64,000 bases of DNA, taken from SLHU01 sp009929975 (lineage in GTDB: Bacteria; Bacillota; Clostridia; Saccharofermentanales; UBA5734). The notes under the pieces are model-generated. The model searched no databases. It was given only the letters and a program-made list of their open reading frames with translations, and had not been told where the DNA came from. Position 1 is the first letter of the stretch, and each line of letters opens with the position of its first letter. The stretch covers positions 434,001 through 498,000 of the forward strand of contig JAXGZQ010000001.1 of NCBI GenBank assembly GCA_040776905.1, given 5' to 3'. Made by a program: the position numbers and the translations under genes. Positions 16,128-24,897 of this stretch are shown piece after piece.

Positions 16128-17372
16128 CTAGGCGTACATGATGCCGGGCATGATCACCTCATGACTGCTTTCACCAGATGTCTTGGCACTGCCTAGCAGG
16201 GCTGCAGAATAGATGGACCATTTTCCAAATCGCCCACGAATGGTTTCAATGGTATCGTCCAGCTTTTCCAGACGTGCCCGCCGGGCAGCATCATCGAAGA
16301 GCGTGAGCTGCTGAGGTATGAATTTTGGTTCCAAATTGATGGCACGAACCGTTATGGCCCGTACAAATGTATGCCAGTCATAGTTATTTTCAAACAGATA
16401 TATCGCTACTGTGGCAATCTCCATGGGGCTCTGGGTCGCCATCGGCAGCTGCATCTGAAATTGACTATAGGAAAGAGTGTTATCCTTGACGGTGATCTGC
16501 ACGCCATTGGCCTTCATATCATGAACACAAAGCCGGTGACCGATATCCTGGGTCAGATGAAGCATGACCTTCCACACTTCTTCATTGGATTCAAGATCCG
16601 CTGTGCAGGTCGTTCCATGGCCAATGGACTTAACAGGTGATTGAAAGTCGTTTGGCATGACTCGGGACAAATCCTCGCCATTGGCAAAGAACCAAAGCAT
16701 TTCACCGTTCTTGCCGAGGGTGCTCTTAAGGAAATCCCTGGGGGCTCTGGCCAGCTCTCCGATGGTCCGGATACCGTAGCGGGCAAGCTTCTTGTCCGTT
16801 GCCCGGCCTACATAGAAGAGATCAGAAACCGGCAGCGGCCAGACCTTCTCTTGATAGTCACAGCGTTTGATGACTGTGATGGCATCCGGTTTTTTCATGT
16901 CACTGCCAAGCTTGGCGAAGATCTTGTTATAGGACACGCCAATGCTGACCGTGAGGCCTAATTCCTCACGGGTTGTACGTCGGATCTTCTCGGCAATGGA
17001 AAGAGGATCTCCTAAGACACTCAGACTGCCGGTCACGTCCAGCCAGCATTCATCCATACCATAGGGCTCGACCTGATCCGTGTACCGCTGATAGATCTCC
17101 CGCGTAAGCTTCGAGTATTTCAGATATTGCTCATACTGCGGGGGAACCATGATGAGACCCGGGCATTTCTGTCTGGCTTCCCAGTTGACCATGCCGGTCT
17201 TGATCCCGGCTTTCTTTGCGTTCTCGGATTTGGCCAGGACGATGCCATGACGGTCTTCGGTTGATCCGCAAACTGCGATGGCCTTATCTCGCAGTGCTGG
17301 ATTCAGCATGGTTTCTACAGAAGCATAAAAGCTGTTCAGATCGCTATGGAGGATTGCTCGATCATGTGCCAT
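16128..17372 (-). CDS. Y-family DNA polymerase (DinB/UmuC type)
   Basis: 414 residues. Translesion polymerase: the palm motifs SDLNSFYASVE (Asp11) and GMDECWLDVTGS (Asp107, Glu108) supply the metal ligands, VSIGVSYNKIFAKLGSD follows, and the helix-hairpin-helix FYVGRATDKKLARYGIRTIGELA and little-finger domain complete the enzyme. QLTLF near the C-terminus is a sliding-clamp-binding motif. The acidic LDVTGS and accessory-element context match the UmuC-like polymerases carried by Firmicute plasmids and conjugative elements. It is divergent from the XRE gene, with an inverted-repeat operator between them. Confidence 0.92.
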   Translation of the reverse strand: MAHDRAILHSDLNSFYASVETMLNPALRDKAIAVCGSTEDRHGIVLAKSENAKKAGIKTGMVNWEARQKCPGLIMVPPQYEQYLKYSKLTREIYQRYTDQVEPYGMDECWLDVTGSLSVLGDPLSIAEKIRRTTREELGLTVSIGVSYNKIFAKLGSDMKKPDAITVIKRCDYQEKVWPLPVSDLFYVGRATDKKLARYGIRTIGELARAPRDFLKSTLGKNGEMLWFFANGEDLSRVMPNDFQSPVKSIGHGTTCTADLESNEEVWKVMLHLTQDIGHRLCVHDMKANGVQITVKDNTLSYSQFQMQLPMATQSPMEIATVAIYLFENNYDWHTFVRAITVRAINLEPKFIPQQLTLFDDAARRARLEKLDDTIETIRGRFGKWSIYSAALLGSAKTSGESSHEVIMPGIMYA

Positions 17373-17413
17373 AAAACCCTTCTCCTTCCCGTGTTTTTAT
17401 AACTTCTTCGTTG

Positions 17414-17457
17414 ACAGATGAAGTTCTGGAGGTTACAATGAAGTTAACTTCATCTGT
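17414..17457. promoter_or_regulatory. Operator between polymerase and XRE genes
   Basis: ACAGATGAAGTT (17414-17425) is the exact inverse of AACTTCATCTGT (17446-17457). Inside it, ATGAAGTTAACTTCAT (17438-17453) is a perfect 16-base palindrome, and further GAAGTT copies occur near 17501 and 17510. The divergent XRE protein is the natural candidate to bind it and repress both directions, probably relieved by cleavage by the ImmA-type protease. Confidence 0.65.
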
Positions 17458-17540
17458 AGTTCAATATTAACAGGCTAATGAAGAATAGTCAATACAAAAG
17501 TGAAGTTATTGAAGTTATATTCATACGGGAGGCAACAAGA

Positions 17541-17978
17541 ATGAAAACTTTCTCAGAGAAGATCAAGGAAGCTCGAGAGGGATTGAAGCTCAATCAGCAG
17601 CAACTGGGTGAGCTCGTCGGTGTTTCTAAGCGCTCCATTGCGGCTTATGAGACAACAGACACCAAGCCCCGTGGTAATATTGCCCGCAAGCTGGCTGGGG
17701 CACTCCAGGTGTCAGTGGATTATCTACTGAATGATGAGATCACAGATCCAAAATACGGCATAGAAAAAGCTCCCTACGTCGAAGAAGCGCGGGAGCGATT
17801 AGGGCCGAAGGCAGCCAAGGAGATGGATACCCTGCTGGAGCAGAATGTTGCACTATTTGCTGGTGGCGAACTTGATCAAGAGGCGAAAGATGCGTTTTTC
17901 GAAGCCGTCATGAAGGCATACCTGAAATGTAAGGATGATGCCAGAAAAACCTACGGCAGAAAGAAAAAAGAAGATTAG
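17541..17978 (+). CDS. XRE-family transcriptional regulator
   Basis: 145 residues. The N-terminal helix-turn-helix is typical Cro/CI: FSEKIKEAREGLKLNQQQLGELVGVSKRSIAAYETTDTKPR, then LAGALQVSVDYLL. The C-terminal half is helical and probably dimerises. The ATG chosen follows GGGAGG at seven bases; an in-frame start 21 codons upstream falls within the operator. It is followed by an ImmA/IrrE protease gene, the usual pair in which the protease cleaves the repressor. It likely controls the divergent polymerase gene as an element-encoded damage response. Confidence 0.85.
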   Translation: MKTFSEKIKEAREGLKLNQQQLGELVGVSKRSIAAYETTDTKPRGNIARKLAGALQVSVDYLLNDEITDPKYGIEKAPYVEEARERLGPKAAKEMDTLLEQNVALFAGGELDQEAKDAFFEAVMKAYLKCKDDARKTYGRKKKED

Positions 17979-18125
17979 AACTTCATACTGATTCACTCAG
18001 ACAGCTATGCCATTTCGATCCATGGAGTTGCTGTCCGTATTTTTGGACGGACAATCTGCTTTAATAGTCTTAGAGGAGTCTTTCCTGGGTGAGGTTATGA
18101 ATTCAGTTCATTTGAAGGTGATTAC

Positions 18126-18671
18126 ATGTCAATTGAAATTATTTGTCGGGAAGTCTCCCGGTTAATGCAAAAATATGATGAGCCTGATCCCTGGAGGCTG
18201 GCAAATGCCATGGGGATCATCATTGACGTGCTGCCCTTGGGCAAGACACAAAACTCCTGCAAGGGTTTCTTCCTGTATCAATCAAGGAAAAAGCATATAA
18301 CCATCAACAGCGATCTGCCCGAGACAGTTCAACGCATTATCTTGGCTCATGAAATCGGCCATGCTGTTTTGCACCATAAAGCAGCCAAGATGAAGACTTT
18401 CCATGATTTTGCGCTTTATGATACGTCGTCCCAGATGGAGTACGAAGCCAATCTTTTTGCAGCAGAGTATCTGCTGGATGATGATGTGGTTGCAGATCGC
18501 CTCAGTGAGGATACCTTCTTCTTCTCCGTTGCCAAAGAACTGGAAGTGCCGCCCGAACTCCTGGATTTCAAATTTCGAATCCTCAAGCGAAAGGGTTGGC
18601 TGATTGAGTCGCCCATTCATTCCAACAGCGACTTTTTGAAACACATATCAGACCGAGGTGAGGACACGTGA
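18126..18671 (+). CDS. ImmA/IrrE family metallo-endopeptidase
   Basis: 181 residues. HEIGH at 75-79 is the zinc-binding HExxH motif, with the third ligand expected in MEYEANLFAAEYLL near residue 107. In ICEBs1 ImmA cleaves the ImmR repressor, and in Deinococcus IrrE cleaves DdrO; both fit the XRE gene just upstream. No ribosome site stronger than GAAGGTG is seen, but no other start fits. Its stop overlaps the next gene's GTG, so they are coupled. Confidence 0.9.
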   Translation: MSIEIICREVSRLMQKYDEPDPWRLANAMGIIIDVLPLGKTQNSCKGFFLYQSRKKHITINSDLPETVQRIILAHEIGHAVLHHKAAKMKTFHDFALYDTSSQMEYEANLFAAEYLLDDDVVADRLSEDTFFFSVAKELEVPPELLDFKFRILKRKGWLIESPIHSNSDFLKHISDRGEDT

Positions 18672-18937
18672 ATTCTGAGGCAAAGGTCTATGTAGCCGTC
18701 ATTGCTTCCTTTACGGAAGAAGGGAATCTTTTCCCAAGAAAGATTCGTTGGGAAGATGGCCGGGAATATCTGATTGATAAGGTGCTGGATGTCCGTCCGG
18801 CTGCCGCCCTGAAGGCTGGCGGGCAAGGCGACCGGTATATGGTCCAGATCAACGGTCACCCAAGCTATTTATTCTTTGAACGGAGTCCAAATATCAGCGG
18901 AACAAACTTGGGGAGATGGTTCGTAGAGAGGAAATAA
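18668..18937 (+). CDS. Small conserved-type protein after ImmA
   Basis: 89 residues from a GTG overlapping the ImmA stop, with GAGGTGAGG just before. The pattern of beta strands with LFPRKIRWEDGREYLIDKVLDVRPAAA and GDRYMVQINGHPSYLFFER resembles a small beta-barrel often encoded beside Y-family polymerases in Firmicute elements. No function is known to me. Translational coupling to the protease suggests a role in the same damage-response module. Confidence 0.65.
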   Translation: MNSEAKVYVAVIASFTEEGNLFPRKIRWEDGREYLIDKVLDVRPAAALKAGGQGDRYMVQINGHPSYLFFERSPNISGTNLGRWFVERK

Positions 18938-19429
18938 GGAAATTTATCATAATCATGCGTGCTGACAGACTTACCTCTAATTCACTTTTATTCGCTGCAG
19001 GGCATTTTACTACTTCGGTGTATGACATTAGAATTTAGAAAAGAAGAAATGTCTATTACGCCAGATAATTTTCATACAATTCTCTTATATGTCTAGTTAT
19101 AGCCACCGCCGACTGAGCGAGAAATGTCATAAACAGATTCTATTGCAAATATATTATTTGAAATAACAGATTTTTATTTTGCATATAGGGGGTAGCAATG
19201 ATATAATTTAACAATTGAGTGTTATAGTGTTTAAACCCATTTTTATCAGTAACTTGGTAGAAACAAGTATAGGGCTGTAATTAAACTATCATGCTTAGTG
19301 AATTGAGGCTGCGGGTACTAAGCTCGTTTGACACCATAGGAAAACAGTATGGTGACCTATGCTGAAGACGTACTCAGGCGAAGGAGGTCGTTGGTAGAAT
19401 GACTATTCATGAACCGAGGTGTAATAATA
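18938..19429 (+). other. Noncoding stretch with a structured 3' part
   Basis: No gene is supported. The first 250 bases are AT-rich with scattered promoter-like boxes. From about 19290 the sequence becomes structured: CACCATA pairs with TATGGTG and CATAGG with CCTATG, followed by GAAGACGTACTCAGGCGAAGGAGGTCG and TGAACCGAGG. This loosely recalls group II intron domain I segments, but no domain V or intron-encoded protein is visible, so it would be a fragment at most. Confidence 0.3.
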
Positions 19430-19648
19430 ATGGTTAAAATTATTAGTTACAATAAATTATGGAAGATGCTGATTGATAAGAAGATGACTAAAAGCGAATT
19501 GAAGCGGACATCTGGAATTAGCACAACATCACTTGCAAAATTGGGTAAAGGCGAGAACATCACAACGGATGTTCTGCTAAAAATATGCAAGGCTCTTGAC
19601 TGTGGCATCAATGACATTATGGATATGGAAGAAAAAGAACAATCTTGA
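19430..19648 (+). CDS. Short XRE-family regulator (controller type)
   Basis: 72 residues, all of it one helix-turn-helix: YNKLWKMLIDKKMTKSELKRTSGISTTSLAKLGKGENITTDVLLKICKALDCGINDIMDM. This compact form is common directly upstream of restriction-modification and related defence genes in Firmicutes. The start follows GAGGTG at eight bases. The next gene begins 46 bases later behind AGGAGG and is cut by IS256, so the system it controlled is lost. Confidence 0.85.
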   Translation: MVKIISYNKLWKMLIDKKMTKSELKRTSGISTTSLAKLGKGENITTDVLLKICKALDCGINDIMDMEEKEQS

Positions 19649-19694
19649 AAAACAATCGATATGATTGAAAACCGGAAGAAAGGAGGCGCAAGCA

Positions 19695-20057
19695 ATGAAA
19701 TTCGATCAGAATCTCAAGGATAAAACATCAAAATCAGAAGCGATAATTGCTTCAGCGACTTCCGATGTCTCCGAGTCGACTAAGAAGGCTTTTTTGCGAT
19801 GGTTATCAGCGGGTAACGCAAAAGGACACTCCCCTTCCGTTACTTTCGCATGTCTCGACAAAATTTCTGAATACGCGCTCGTGAAAAAAATCAGTTTCAC
19901 TGATTTGTGGAGTATTAGAAAACCCAATGTATTTAAACCGATATATACCAAGCTGTTAGATGCAAAGCTACTGCGAATAACAGACAAAGACACTTATAGG
20001 GTATTCATTGTTGCGGGGCAATTATATGATAAAGTCCGTATACTTGGTGTAAATTGA
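19695..20057 (+). pseudogene. Unknown gene truncated by IS256 (5' part only)
   Basis: Starts at ATG 19695 behind AGGAGG. About 111 native residues remain, ending ...FIVAGQLY at the IS edge (20028); the last nine residues and stop are IS sequence. The native part has no named domain: a Ser/Thr-rich start, then helical segments with KISFTDLWSIRKPNVFKPIYTKLLDAKLL that look like a winged-helix or protein-binding module. Its place after a controller-type XRE gene suggests a restriction or other defence gene, which is inference only. Confidence 0.6.
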
Positions 20058-21416
20058 GAAATAAAAAAAAGAGCCACGAGCTCGCTTTCGGTATAATAGG
20101 TTTTGCGAAACTAACAACTGAAAGGAAAGAGATCATGGCTCAAGTACATCTTACACTGGAAGACGAAATTCTTAAAGACCTTATGCTTGGAAATCGGGAG
20201 AACGGGGTGGCGAAATTACTGGAAAAAGTATTTGACGCGGTGCTGCGCGGGCAGGCCAGTGAACAATTGAATGCTGAGCCGTATGAGCGAAGTGATGGAC
20301 GTGTCAGCTATCGCAATGGCTATCGAGAGCGTACCCTGACAACTAGAGTAGGAACGTTGATTCTTCACGTACCTAAATTCCGTGATGGCACCTTCTCTAC
20401 CGATTTGTTCCGTAGTTACCAGCGCAGCGAAAAAGCATTACTCTTAAGCCTTATGGAAATGGTGGTTCAAGGAGTATCAACCAGAAAAGTCAGTGAGATC
20501 ACAGAAACATTATGTGGCACCAGCTTCTCTAAATCGACTGTTTCTATGCTTTGTCAGGAGTTGGATCCTGTTGTTGATAATTTCCGTAATCGTCCTCTGT
20601 CACGCCACTATCCTTTCATGATTGTAGACGCCATCTACATGAAGGCTCGAGATGATGGTCGTGTTAAGTCCAGAGGGCTACTTATAGCGACTGGAGTCAA
20701 CGACGATGGTAATCGTGAGGTCCTTGGCTTCAAGATAGCAGACGGCGAGAGCGAAGAAGCTTGGAGTGACTTCTTCTGCGAACTAAAAGCGAGAGGGCTC
20801 AGTGATGTAGACTTAGTAGTCAGCGACAGCCACGGCGGGCTCAAGAAGGCAATTCAGAGACAATTCCATGGTGCTGGTTGGCAGCGGTGCCAGACACATT
20901 TTTCTAAGAATCTGTTGGATAAGACACCTAAGAAGCTTCAATCCGAGATAAAGAGCAGCCTGACGGATCTATATAATGCTCCAGACCTAAAGCAGGCCAA
21001 AGACAGAAAACAGCAAATGCTGGATAACTTCCAGGATAAGGCGCCTAAAGCTATGGCGTTACTAGATGATAGCTTTGACGAGATTACGGCTGTTTTTGCC
21101 TTGCCGGAAGCCTATCGTAAACGACTGAGAACCAGCAACAGCATAGAACGGCTCAACGAAGAGCTGCGTCGTAGGGAACGCGTTATACGGATATTCCCCA
21201 ACGATGACAGTCTTATCCGACTGATGGGAGCGGTTCTGATGGAGCACCATGAAAAATGGTTGACCGGCAAGAAGTATTTCATAATGGATCGCTACTTTGA
21301 TGAGAGAGAAACAGCGAGAAAAGAAGCGTTAGCAGAACGAGCAGCACACCTGCATGTTGTCACCTAATTCATGCAGATACCGGAAGGCAATTTACACCAA
21401 CTTTTTGGACTTGACT
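20028..21416 (+). mobile_element. IS256-family insertion sequence, copy B, no target duplication
   Basis: Same 1389-base element as at 5964, in the opposite orientation, with both terminal repeats complete. The eight flanking bases differ (AATTATAT on the left, TAGGGATC on the right), unlike the other three identical copies. The likely explanation is recombination between two copies or an adjacent deletion, which also explains why both flanking genes are truncated exactly at the IS ends. Confidence 0.93.
20135..21367 (+). CDS. IS256-family transposase (copy B)
   Basis: Complete 410-residue Mutator-type DDE transposase encoding the same protein as copy A (6013), with AAAGGAAAGAG before the ATG and TATAAT about 45 bases upstream. 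The ends and enzyme appear intact, so the copy should be mobile despite the missing target duplication. Confidence 0.94.
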   Translation: MAQVHLTLEDEILKDLMLGNRENGVAKLLEKVFDAVLRGQASEQLNAEPYERSDGRVSYRNGYRERTLTTRVGTLILHVPKFRDGTFSTDLFRSYQRSEKALLLSLMEMVVQGVSTRKVSEITETLCGTSFSKSTVSMLCQELDPVVDNFRNRPLSRHYPFMIVDAIYMKARDDGRVKSRGLLIATGVNDDGNREVLGFKIADGESEEAWSDFFCELKARGLSDVDLVVSDSHGGLKKAIQRQFHGAGWQRCQTHFSKNLLDKTPKKLQSEIKSSLTDLYNAPDLKQAKDRKQQMLDNFQDKAPKAMALLDDSFDEITAVFALPEAYRKRLRTSNSIERLNEELRRRERVIRIFPNDDSLIRLMGAVLMEHHEKWLTGKKYFIMDRYFDERETARKEALAERAAHLHVVT

Positions 21417-21418
21417 TA

Positions 21419-21481
21419 GGGATCACAGAGAAATATAATGCTCCCAAGATAAAAGACACAAAAGTAAAAAAAATAAGCTAA
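21419..21481 (+). pseudogene. 3' scrap of an unidentified gene at the IS256 edge
   Basis: An open frame leaves the IS and ends ...NAPKIKDTKVKKIS before TAA. The lysine-rich tail looks like a natural C-terminus, but no family can be named. It could be the far end of the gene broken at 20028, but the missing target duplication means the two sides need not have been one gene. Confidence 0.3.
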
Positions 21482-21490
21482 ACTGGAGGC

Positions 21491-21622
21491 ATGGAAAAGG
21501 GCAGGTTTGTAGAGAGCGGCGATGCTTCATCCATCGTGCACGACCCGCAGAGTCCGTACACCAGGCACCTTCTCAGCGACGTACCCAAGTTGAACGAGGA
21601 GTGGATTTTCAGCGAAGGCTGA
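21491..21622 (+). pseudogene. C-terminal scrap of an OppF/DppF-type ABC ATPase
   Basis: 44 codons reading GRFVESGDASSIVHDPQSPYTRHLLSDVPKLNEEW, the end of oligopeptide/nickel-type ABC ATP-binding proteins, where GxIVExG...PxHPYTxxLL is characteristic. Walker and signature motifs are missing, so it is a remnant. The following gene is a sugar-type oxidoreductase. Confidence 0.6.
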
Positions 21623-21726
21623 CGCTTTTGCCACGCCCGCAGCGGGGCGACCTTCAGAGATGTTTTTTATTGCATAAGCAATAAAAATATTTAAAAATCA
21701 AATAAATCAAACAGGAGGAAATACAA

Positions 21727-22758
21727 ATGAGCAAAAAATTCAGAGTCGGTATTGTGGGCTGCGGCAACATCTTTCCGATGCACGCATACCCGGTGAACGA
21801 ACTGGAATGCTGCGAGTTGGTGGCGGTGTGCGACATCAAGGAAGACCGCGCCAAGGCAAAGGCGGAGGAGTTCGGCTGCAAGTACTACCTCGATTATAAG
21901 GAAATGATCGAGAAAGAGAACCTGGATGTGCTACACTGTTGTACACCGCACTACATGCACCCCATCATTACAATCTATGCGTTGGAGCACGGTGTGAACG
22001 TGATGACGGAGAAACCTATGTCCATCAAATATGAGGACACGGTGGCGATGGTGGAAACGGCTGATCGTGTTGGCAAAACGTTGGGCGTTATTTTCCAGAA
22101 CCGCTACAACCCCGGCAGTATTTTGGCAAAAAAGGTGTACGACAGCGGCGAGCTAGGCAAGCCTCTGGGCGCCAAGATGAATGTGACCTGGATGCGCACC
22201 GACGAATATTACTCCAAGAGCGACTGGAAGGGCACCTGGGACAAAGAAGGGGGCGGTGTTATCATCGACCAGGCAATCCATACCTTTGACCTGATGCGCT
22301 GGATTCTGGACGACGAGCCCGAGTGGGTGGACGTGAACATCGCCAACCGCACGCACGAGATTATCCAAGTGGAAGACTCCGCCGAGGGCGTTATCAAGTT
22401 TAAAAAGACGGGCGTACTGGCTTCGTTCTACACCATCAACTACTACTGCACCGATTCCGATGTTGAGGTGGAGATTTACTGCGAGAATGGCGTTATCAAC
22501 ATCAAGGCCGACCGTTGCGAGATTACCATGAAGGACGGCCGCAAATACGTCGCGGATAAGGTGCCGGGCGAGGGCTTCAACTACGGAAACGTGAAGGGCT
22601 ATTGGGGTATCAGCCACGTTAAGCAGATTCGCGCTTTCTACGAGAGCTTTGCCAAGGGCGAGCAGCCGTTCATCAACGGTCGCGAGGCCATGAAAACCAT
22701 GAAGATGATTTGCACCATCTACGATTCCGGCAAGGAAAAGATGCGCAAATATTATTGA
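21727..22758 (+). CDS. Gfo/Idh/MocA family NAD(P)-dependent oxidoreductase
   Basis: 343 residues. The N-terminal Rossmann fold starts VGIVGCGNIFPMHAYPV, with the GxGxxG-type loop, and EKPMSIKYED carries the catalytic Lys of the family's EKP motif. GGGVIIDQAIHTFDLMRWIL is the substrate-domain motif with the conserved Asp and His. Family members oxidise or epimerise sugars and inositols. AGGAGG-like AACAGGAGGAAATAC precedes the ATG. A truncated hydroxyacyl dehydrogenase-like gene follows after 28 bases. GC content (about 55%) differs from the left arm, so it came with another segment. Confidence 0.9.
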   Translation: MSKKFRVGIVGCGNIFPMHAYPVNELECCELVAVCDIKEDRAKAKAEEFGCKYYLDYKEMIEKENLDVLHCCTPHYMHPIITIYALEHGVNVMTEKPMSIKYEDTVAMVETADRVGKTLGVIFQNRYNPGSILAKKVYDSGELGKPLGAKMNVTWMRTDEYYSKSDWKGTWDKEGGGVIIDQAIHTFDLMRWILDDEPEWVDVNIANRTHEIIQVEDSAEGVIKFKKTGVLASFYTINYYCTDSDVEVEIYCENGVINIKADRCEITMKDGRKYVADKVPGEGFNYGNVKGYWGISHVKQIRAFYESFAKGEQPFINGREAMKTMKMICTIYDSGKEKMRKYY

Positions 22759-22786
22759 TCGCAACCGAAGGGAAATGGTTGAAGCC

Positions 22787-23402
22787 ATGGAAAGAAACAG
22801 CGTATTGATCGTGGGCAGCGGAATGATGGGGTGCGGCATCGCTTGCTGCAGCGCGTTGGCGGGCAACCGTACCGTGCTGTATGACGCAGCGCCCGATGCT
22901 CTGAGCCGCGCAAAGACGCGCACAGGGGAGAACCTAGACGAACTGGTGGCGCAAGGCTTGTGTACCAGGCAGCAGGTTGCGGATGCCTTGGCGTTGGTGG
23001 AGACCGATGCCGATTTGGAGCACGCCAGTGAAACGGCAAAGGTCGTGATTGAGGCCGTGTTTGAAAAGCTGGAGCTTAAACAGGACATCTTTGCGCGGCT
23101 GGACGCGCTGCTGCCGGTGGAGGTGCCGCTGCTGAGCAACACCTCCGGACTGCGCATCACAGATATCGCTGCGCGCGCACAGCACCCCGAGCGTACGCTT
23201 ACCACGCACTTCTGGCTGCCAGCCAATCTTATTCCGCTGGTAGAGGTGGTCATCGGCGACCATTCAGACCCTGCGTTGACACAGACGGTGTCCGCGATGC
23301 TGAAGGACTGGGGCAAGGCTCCGGTGATCGTCAAACGCGATCTGCCCGGCCAACTGGCCAATCGCATTCTGCAGGCGGTGATTCGCGAAGCAGTGAACGG
23401 TA
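22787..23402 (+). pseudogene. 3-hydroxyacyl-CoA/L-gulonate dehydrogenase-like gene, truncated by IS150-type element
   Basis: NAD-binding domain of the 3-hydroxyacyl-CoA dehydrogenase family: VLIVGSGMMGCGIACCSALAG near the start, EAVFEKLELKQDIFARLD, the catalytic SNTSGLRITDIA region and HFWLPANLIPLVEVV with the active His. About 205 residues are native; the reading frame then runs into the IS end, losing the C-terminal substrate domain of a normal 280-320-residue enzyme. Two ATGs are possible (22775 and 22787); GAAGGGA spacing favours the second. Next to a sugar oxidoreductase, an L-gulonate dehydrogenase-like role is an alternative to fatty-acid metabolism. Confidence 0.75.
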
Positions 23403-23427
23403 TGTCAACACTTTAGCGGACAATTTA

Positions 23428-24294
23428 CTAAGCCACTGCTGGTAGATGCTGTTGTTGCCATTGTTTGAGGTACTGAACAGGGCTGAGATAACCCAGGCGT
23501 CTCTGGGCACGCTGGCGATTGTAGAACACTTCAATATACTCAAAGATCCTTTGTCTGGCCTCATCGCGTGTCGGATACAGGTGCCAGTGGATGATTTCCT
23601 TTTTCAGTATGGAGAAAAAACTCTCGCTCCAGGCATTATCTCCTGGTTTGCCAACCCGGGAAAAGCTTTGCTTCCACCCGTACCCAGCGATTTGATTCAT
23701 CACCGTCTGAGCGGTGTACTGGCTGCCTCTGTCACTATGCCAAATAACACCGGCAGGTAAGTGCCATTTGTTCTGAGCGGCTTTGATTGTTTCTAAAACC
23801 AGCTCGGCTTTCATTGTTTTGGCATGGCACTGAGCCAATACCGTATTGGTCATTACGTCACGGATCTGGCACAAATAATCAAAACCCTCGCCCGTTCGGA
23901 TATAACTGATATCACTGGATATGACCTGAAACGGTTTGCTGATTTTCAGATCACGTGTCAGATTCTTGTATTGATCACTTCTGGCTTTCCGGCTATCGGT
24001 CAACGATCGCTGTCTGCGTCGGCAGTGGCTTGATTTGAGCCCTTCCTGGTCCATTATCCGTTTGACTACAGCAAATGATGCTTTAAGCCCATCACGGCGC
24101 ATACAGCCACAGATCCGTTCCGCTCCATAGGTGCCTTTTCCTTCACGGTTAAACAGATCAATCACTTTGCGTCTGATCTTATCGTCTTTTTCCTGACGCA
24201 ATGCGCGTTCATTGAGCCAATCGTAATAACCGGATGTTGATACGCCCAAGATTTGGGCCCACTTCGTTTTGGCGTATTGTTCTTGCATTTCCAT
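23428..24294 (-). CDS. IS150-type orfB transposase
   Basis: 288 residues with an HTH_21 region (STSGYYDWLNERALRQEKDD) and an rve integrase domain: DISYIRTGEGF, WHSDRGSQYTAQ and PGDNAWSESFFSILKKE give the DDE triad. It is probably made mainly as an OrfAB fusion by a -1 slip on TTAAAAAAAGC at the end of orfA; the -1 frame continues without stop into this gene. It reads through the site where copy 1 has TAG. Confidence 0.92.
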   Translation of the reverse strand: MEMQEQYAKTKWAQILGVSTSGYYDWLNERALRQEKDDKIRRKVIDLFNREGKGTYGAERICGCMRRDGLKASFAVVKRIMDQEGLKSSHCRRRQRSLTDSRKARSDQYKNLTRDLKISKPFQVISSDISYIRTGEGFDYLCQIRDVMTNTVLAQCHAKTMKAELVLETIKAAQNKWHLPAGVIWHSDRGSQYTAQTVMNQIAGYGWKQSFSRVGKPGDNAWSESFFSILKKEIIHWHLYPTRDEARQRIFEYIEVFYNRQRAQRRLGYLSPVQYLKQWQQQHLPAVA

Positions 24295-24317
24295 AAACTG
24301 ATAATAATCAGCAGCAT

Positions 24318-24605
24318 TCAGTGTTTTTGGTTTTTCGCGAAGCAGGCTGAAGCTTTTTTTAAGATGTCATTTTCCTCTTTCAGCTCAGCCACACGGCTGC
24401 GCAGATGGCCTAATTCATCCTGCTGTTCGGACAGCTGGGTTTTATCTCCAGCCGGCGTATATTTCCTGCGCCAGCGATTTAATATGCTCACATTGATTCC
24501 CAAGCTATCAGCAACTTCCTTTACTGTTCGTTCGCTACTGTAGCTCATCCGCACGGCTCGCTTTTTGAATTCCTCATCATATTGTCTTCGTCGGTTGGTT
24601 GGCAT
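24318..24605 (-). CDS. IS150-type orfA (HTH) protein
   Basis: 95 residues: helix-turn-helix RRRQYDEEFKKRAVRMSYSSERTVKEVADSLGINVSILNRWRRKYTP, then a leucine-zipper-like coiled coil. It ends with the frameshift run in LKKAS. It provides end binding and the N-terminus of the fused transposase. Confidence 0.9.
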   Translation of the reverse strand: MPTNRRRQYDEEFKKRAVRMSYSSERTVKEVADSLGINVSILNRWRRKYTPAGDKTQLSEQQDELGHLRSRVAELKEENDILKKASACFAKNQKH

Positions 24606-24721
24606 TTGGTATGACTCCTTTTCTCACTTTCTATCTTACCAAACTGTCCGAAATTCTAACACACTCCTGTGGCGTAAACCTTGCTTTTCCGCTGCCGACT
24701 GAAATTCTTTTCACTGATTTT

Positions 24722-24751
24722 TGCACACCTTTGACGGGGTGTGCATTTTTT
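24722..24751 (+). terminator. Rho-independent terminator
   Basis: TGCACACC (24722-24729) pairs with GGTGTGCA (24738-24745), followed by TTTTTTG. The gene it served is no longer recognisable to its left because the IS150-type element intervenes. A further copy of GGTGTGCA lies just downstream. Confidence 0.6.
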
Positions 24752-24845
24752 GTTATAGGGTGTGCAAAATCCTTTTAATATCTGGATGCTGAATTACCCG
24801 CAAGGTTTCTAAGCAGTATCTTATGAGCAATTTTGCACACACCAG

Positions 24846-24888
24846 CCATCAAAAGGTCTTAATTTCAATGCTTTTTGATGGTTTTTTT
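24846..24888 (+). terminator. Second rho-independent terminator
   Basis: CCATCAAAA (24846-24854) pairs with TTTTGATGG (24873-24881) and is followed by TTTTTTTG. Two terminators within 130 bases and no gene between them indicate leftover operon ends in this scrambled stretch. Confidence 0.6.
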
Positions 24889-24897
24889 GTTTTCTGT

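Larger units (their letters stand above)
23403..24661 (-). mobile_element. IS3-family (IS150-type) element, copy 2, intact
   Basis: Related to the element at 11762 but not identical. Left end TGTCAACACTTTAGCGGACA, right end reading TGTTAGAATTTCGGACAG outward. Contains orfA and an uninterrupted orfB, with the A-run for frameshifting between them. The left end sits inside the truncated dehydrogenase; the matching remainder of that gene is not found to the right, so sequence has been lost. Confidence 0.85.
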
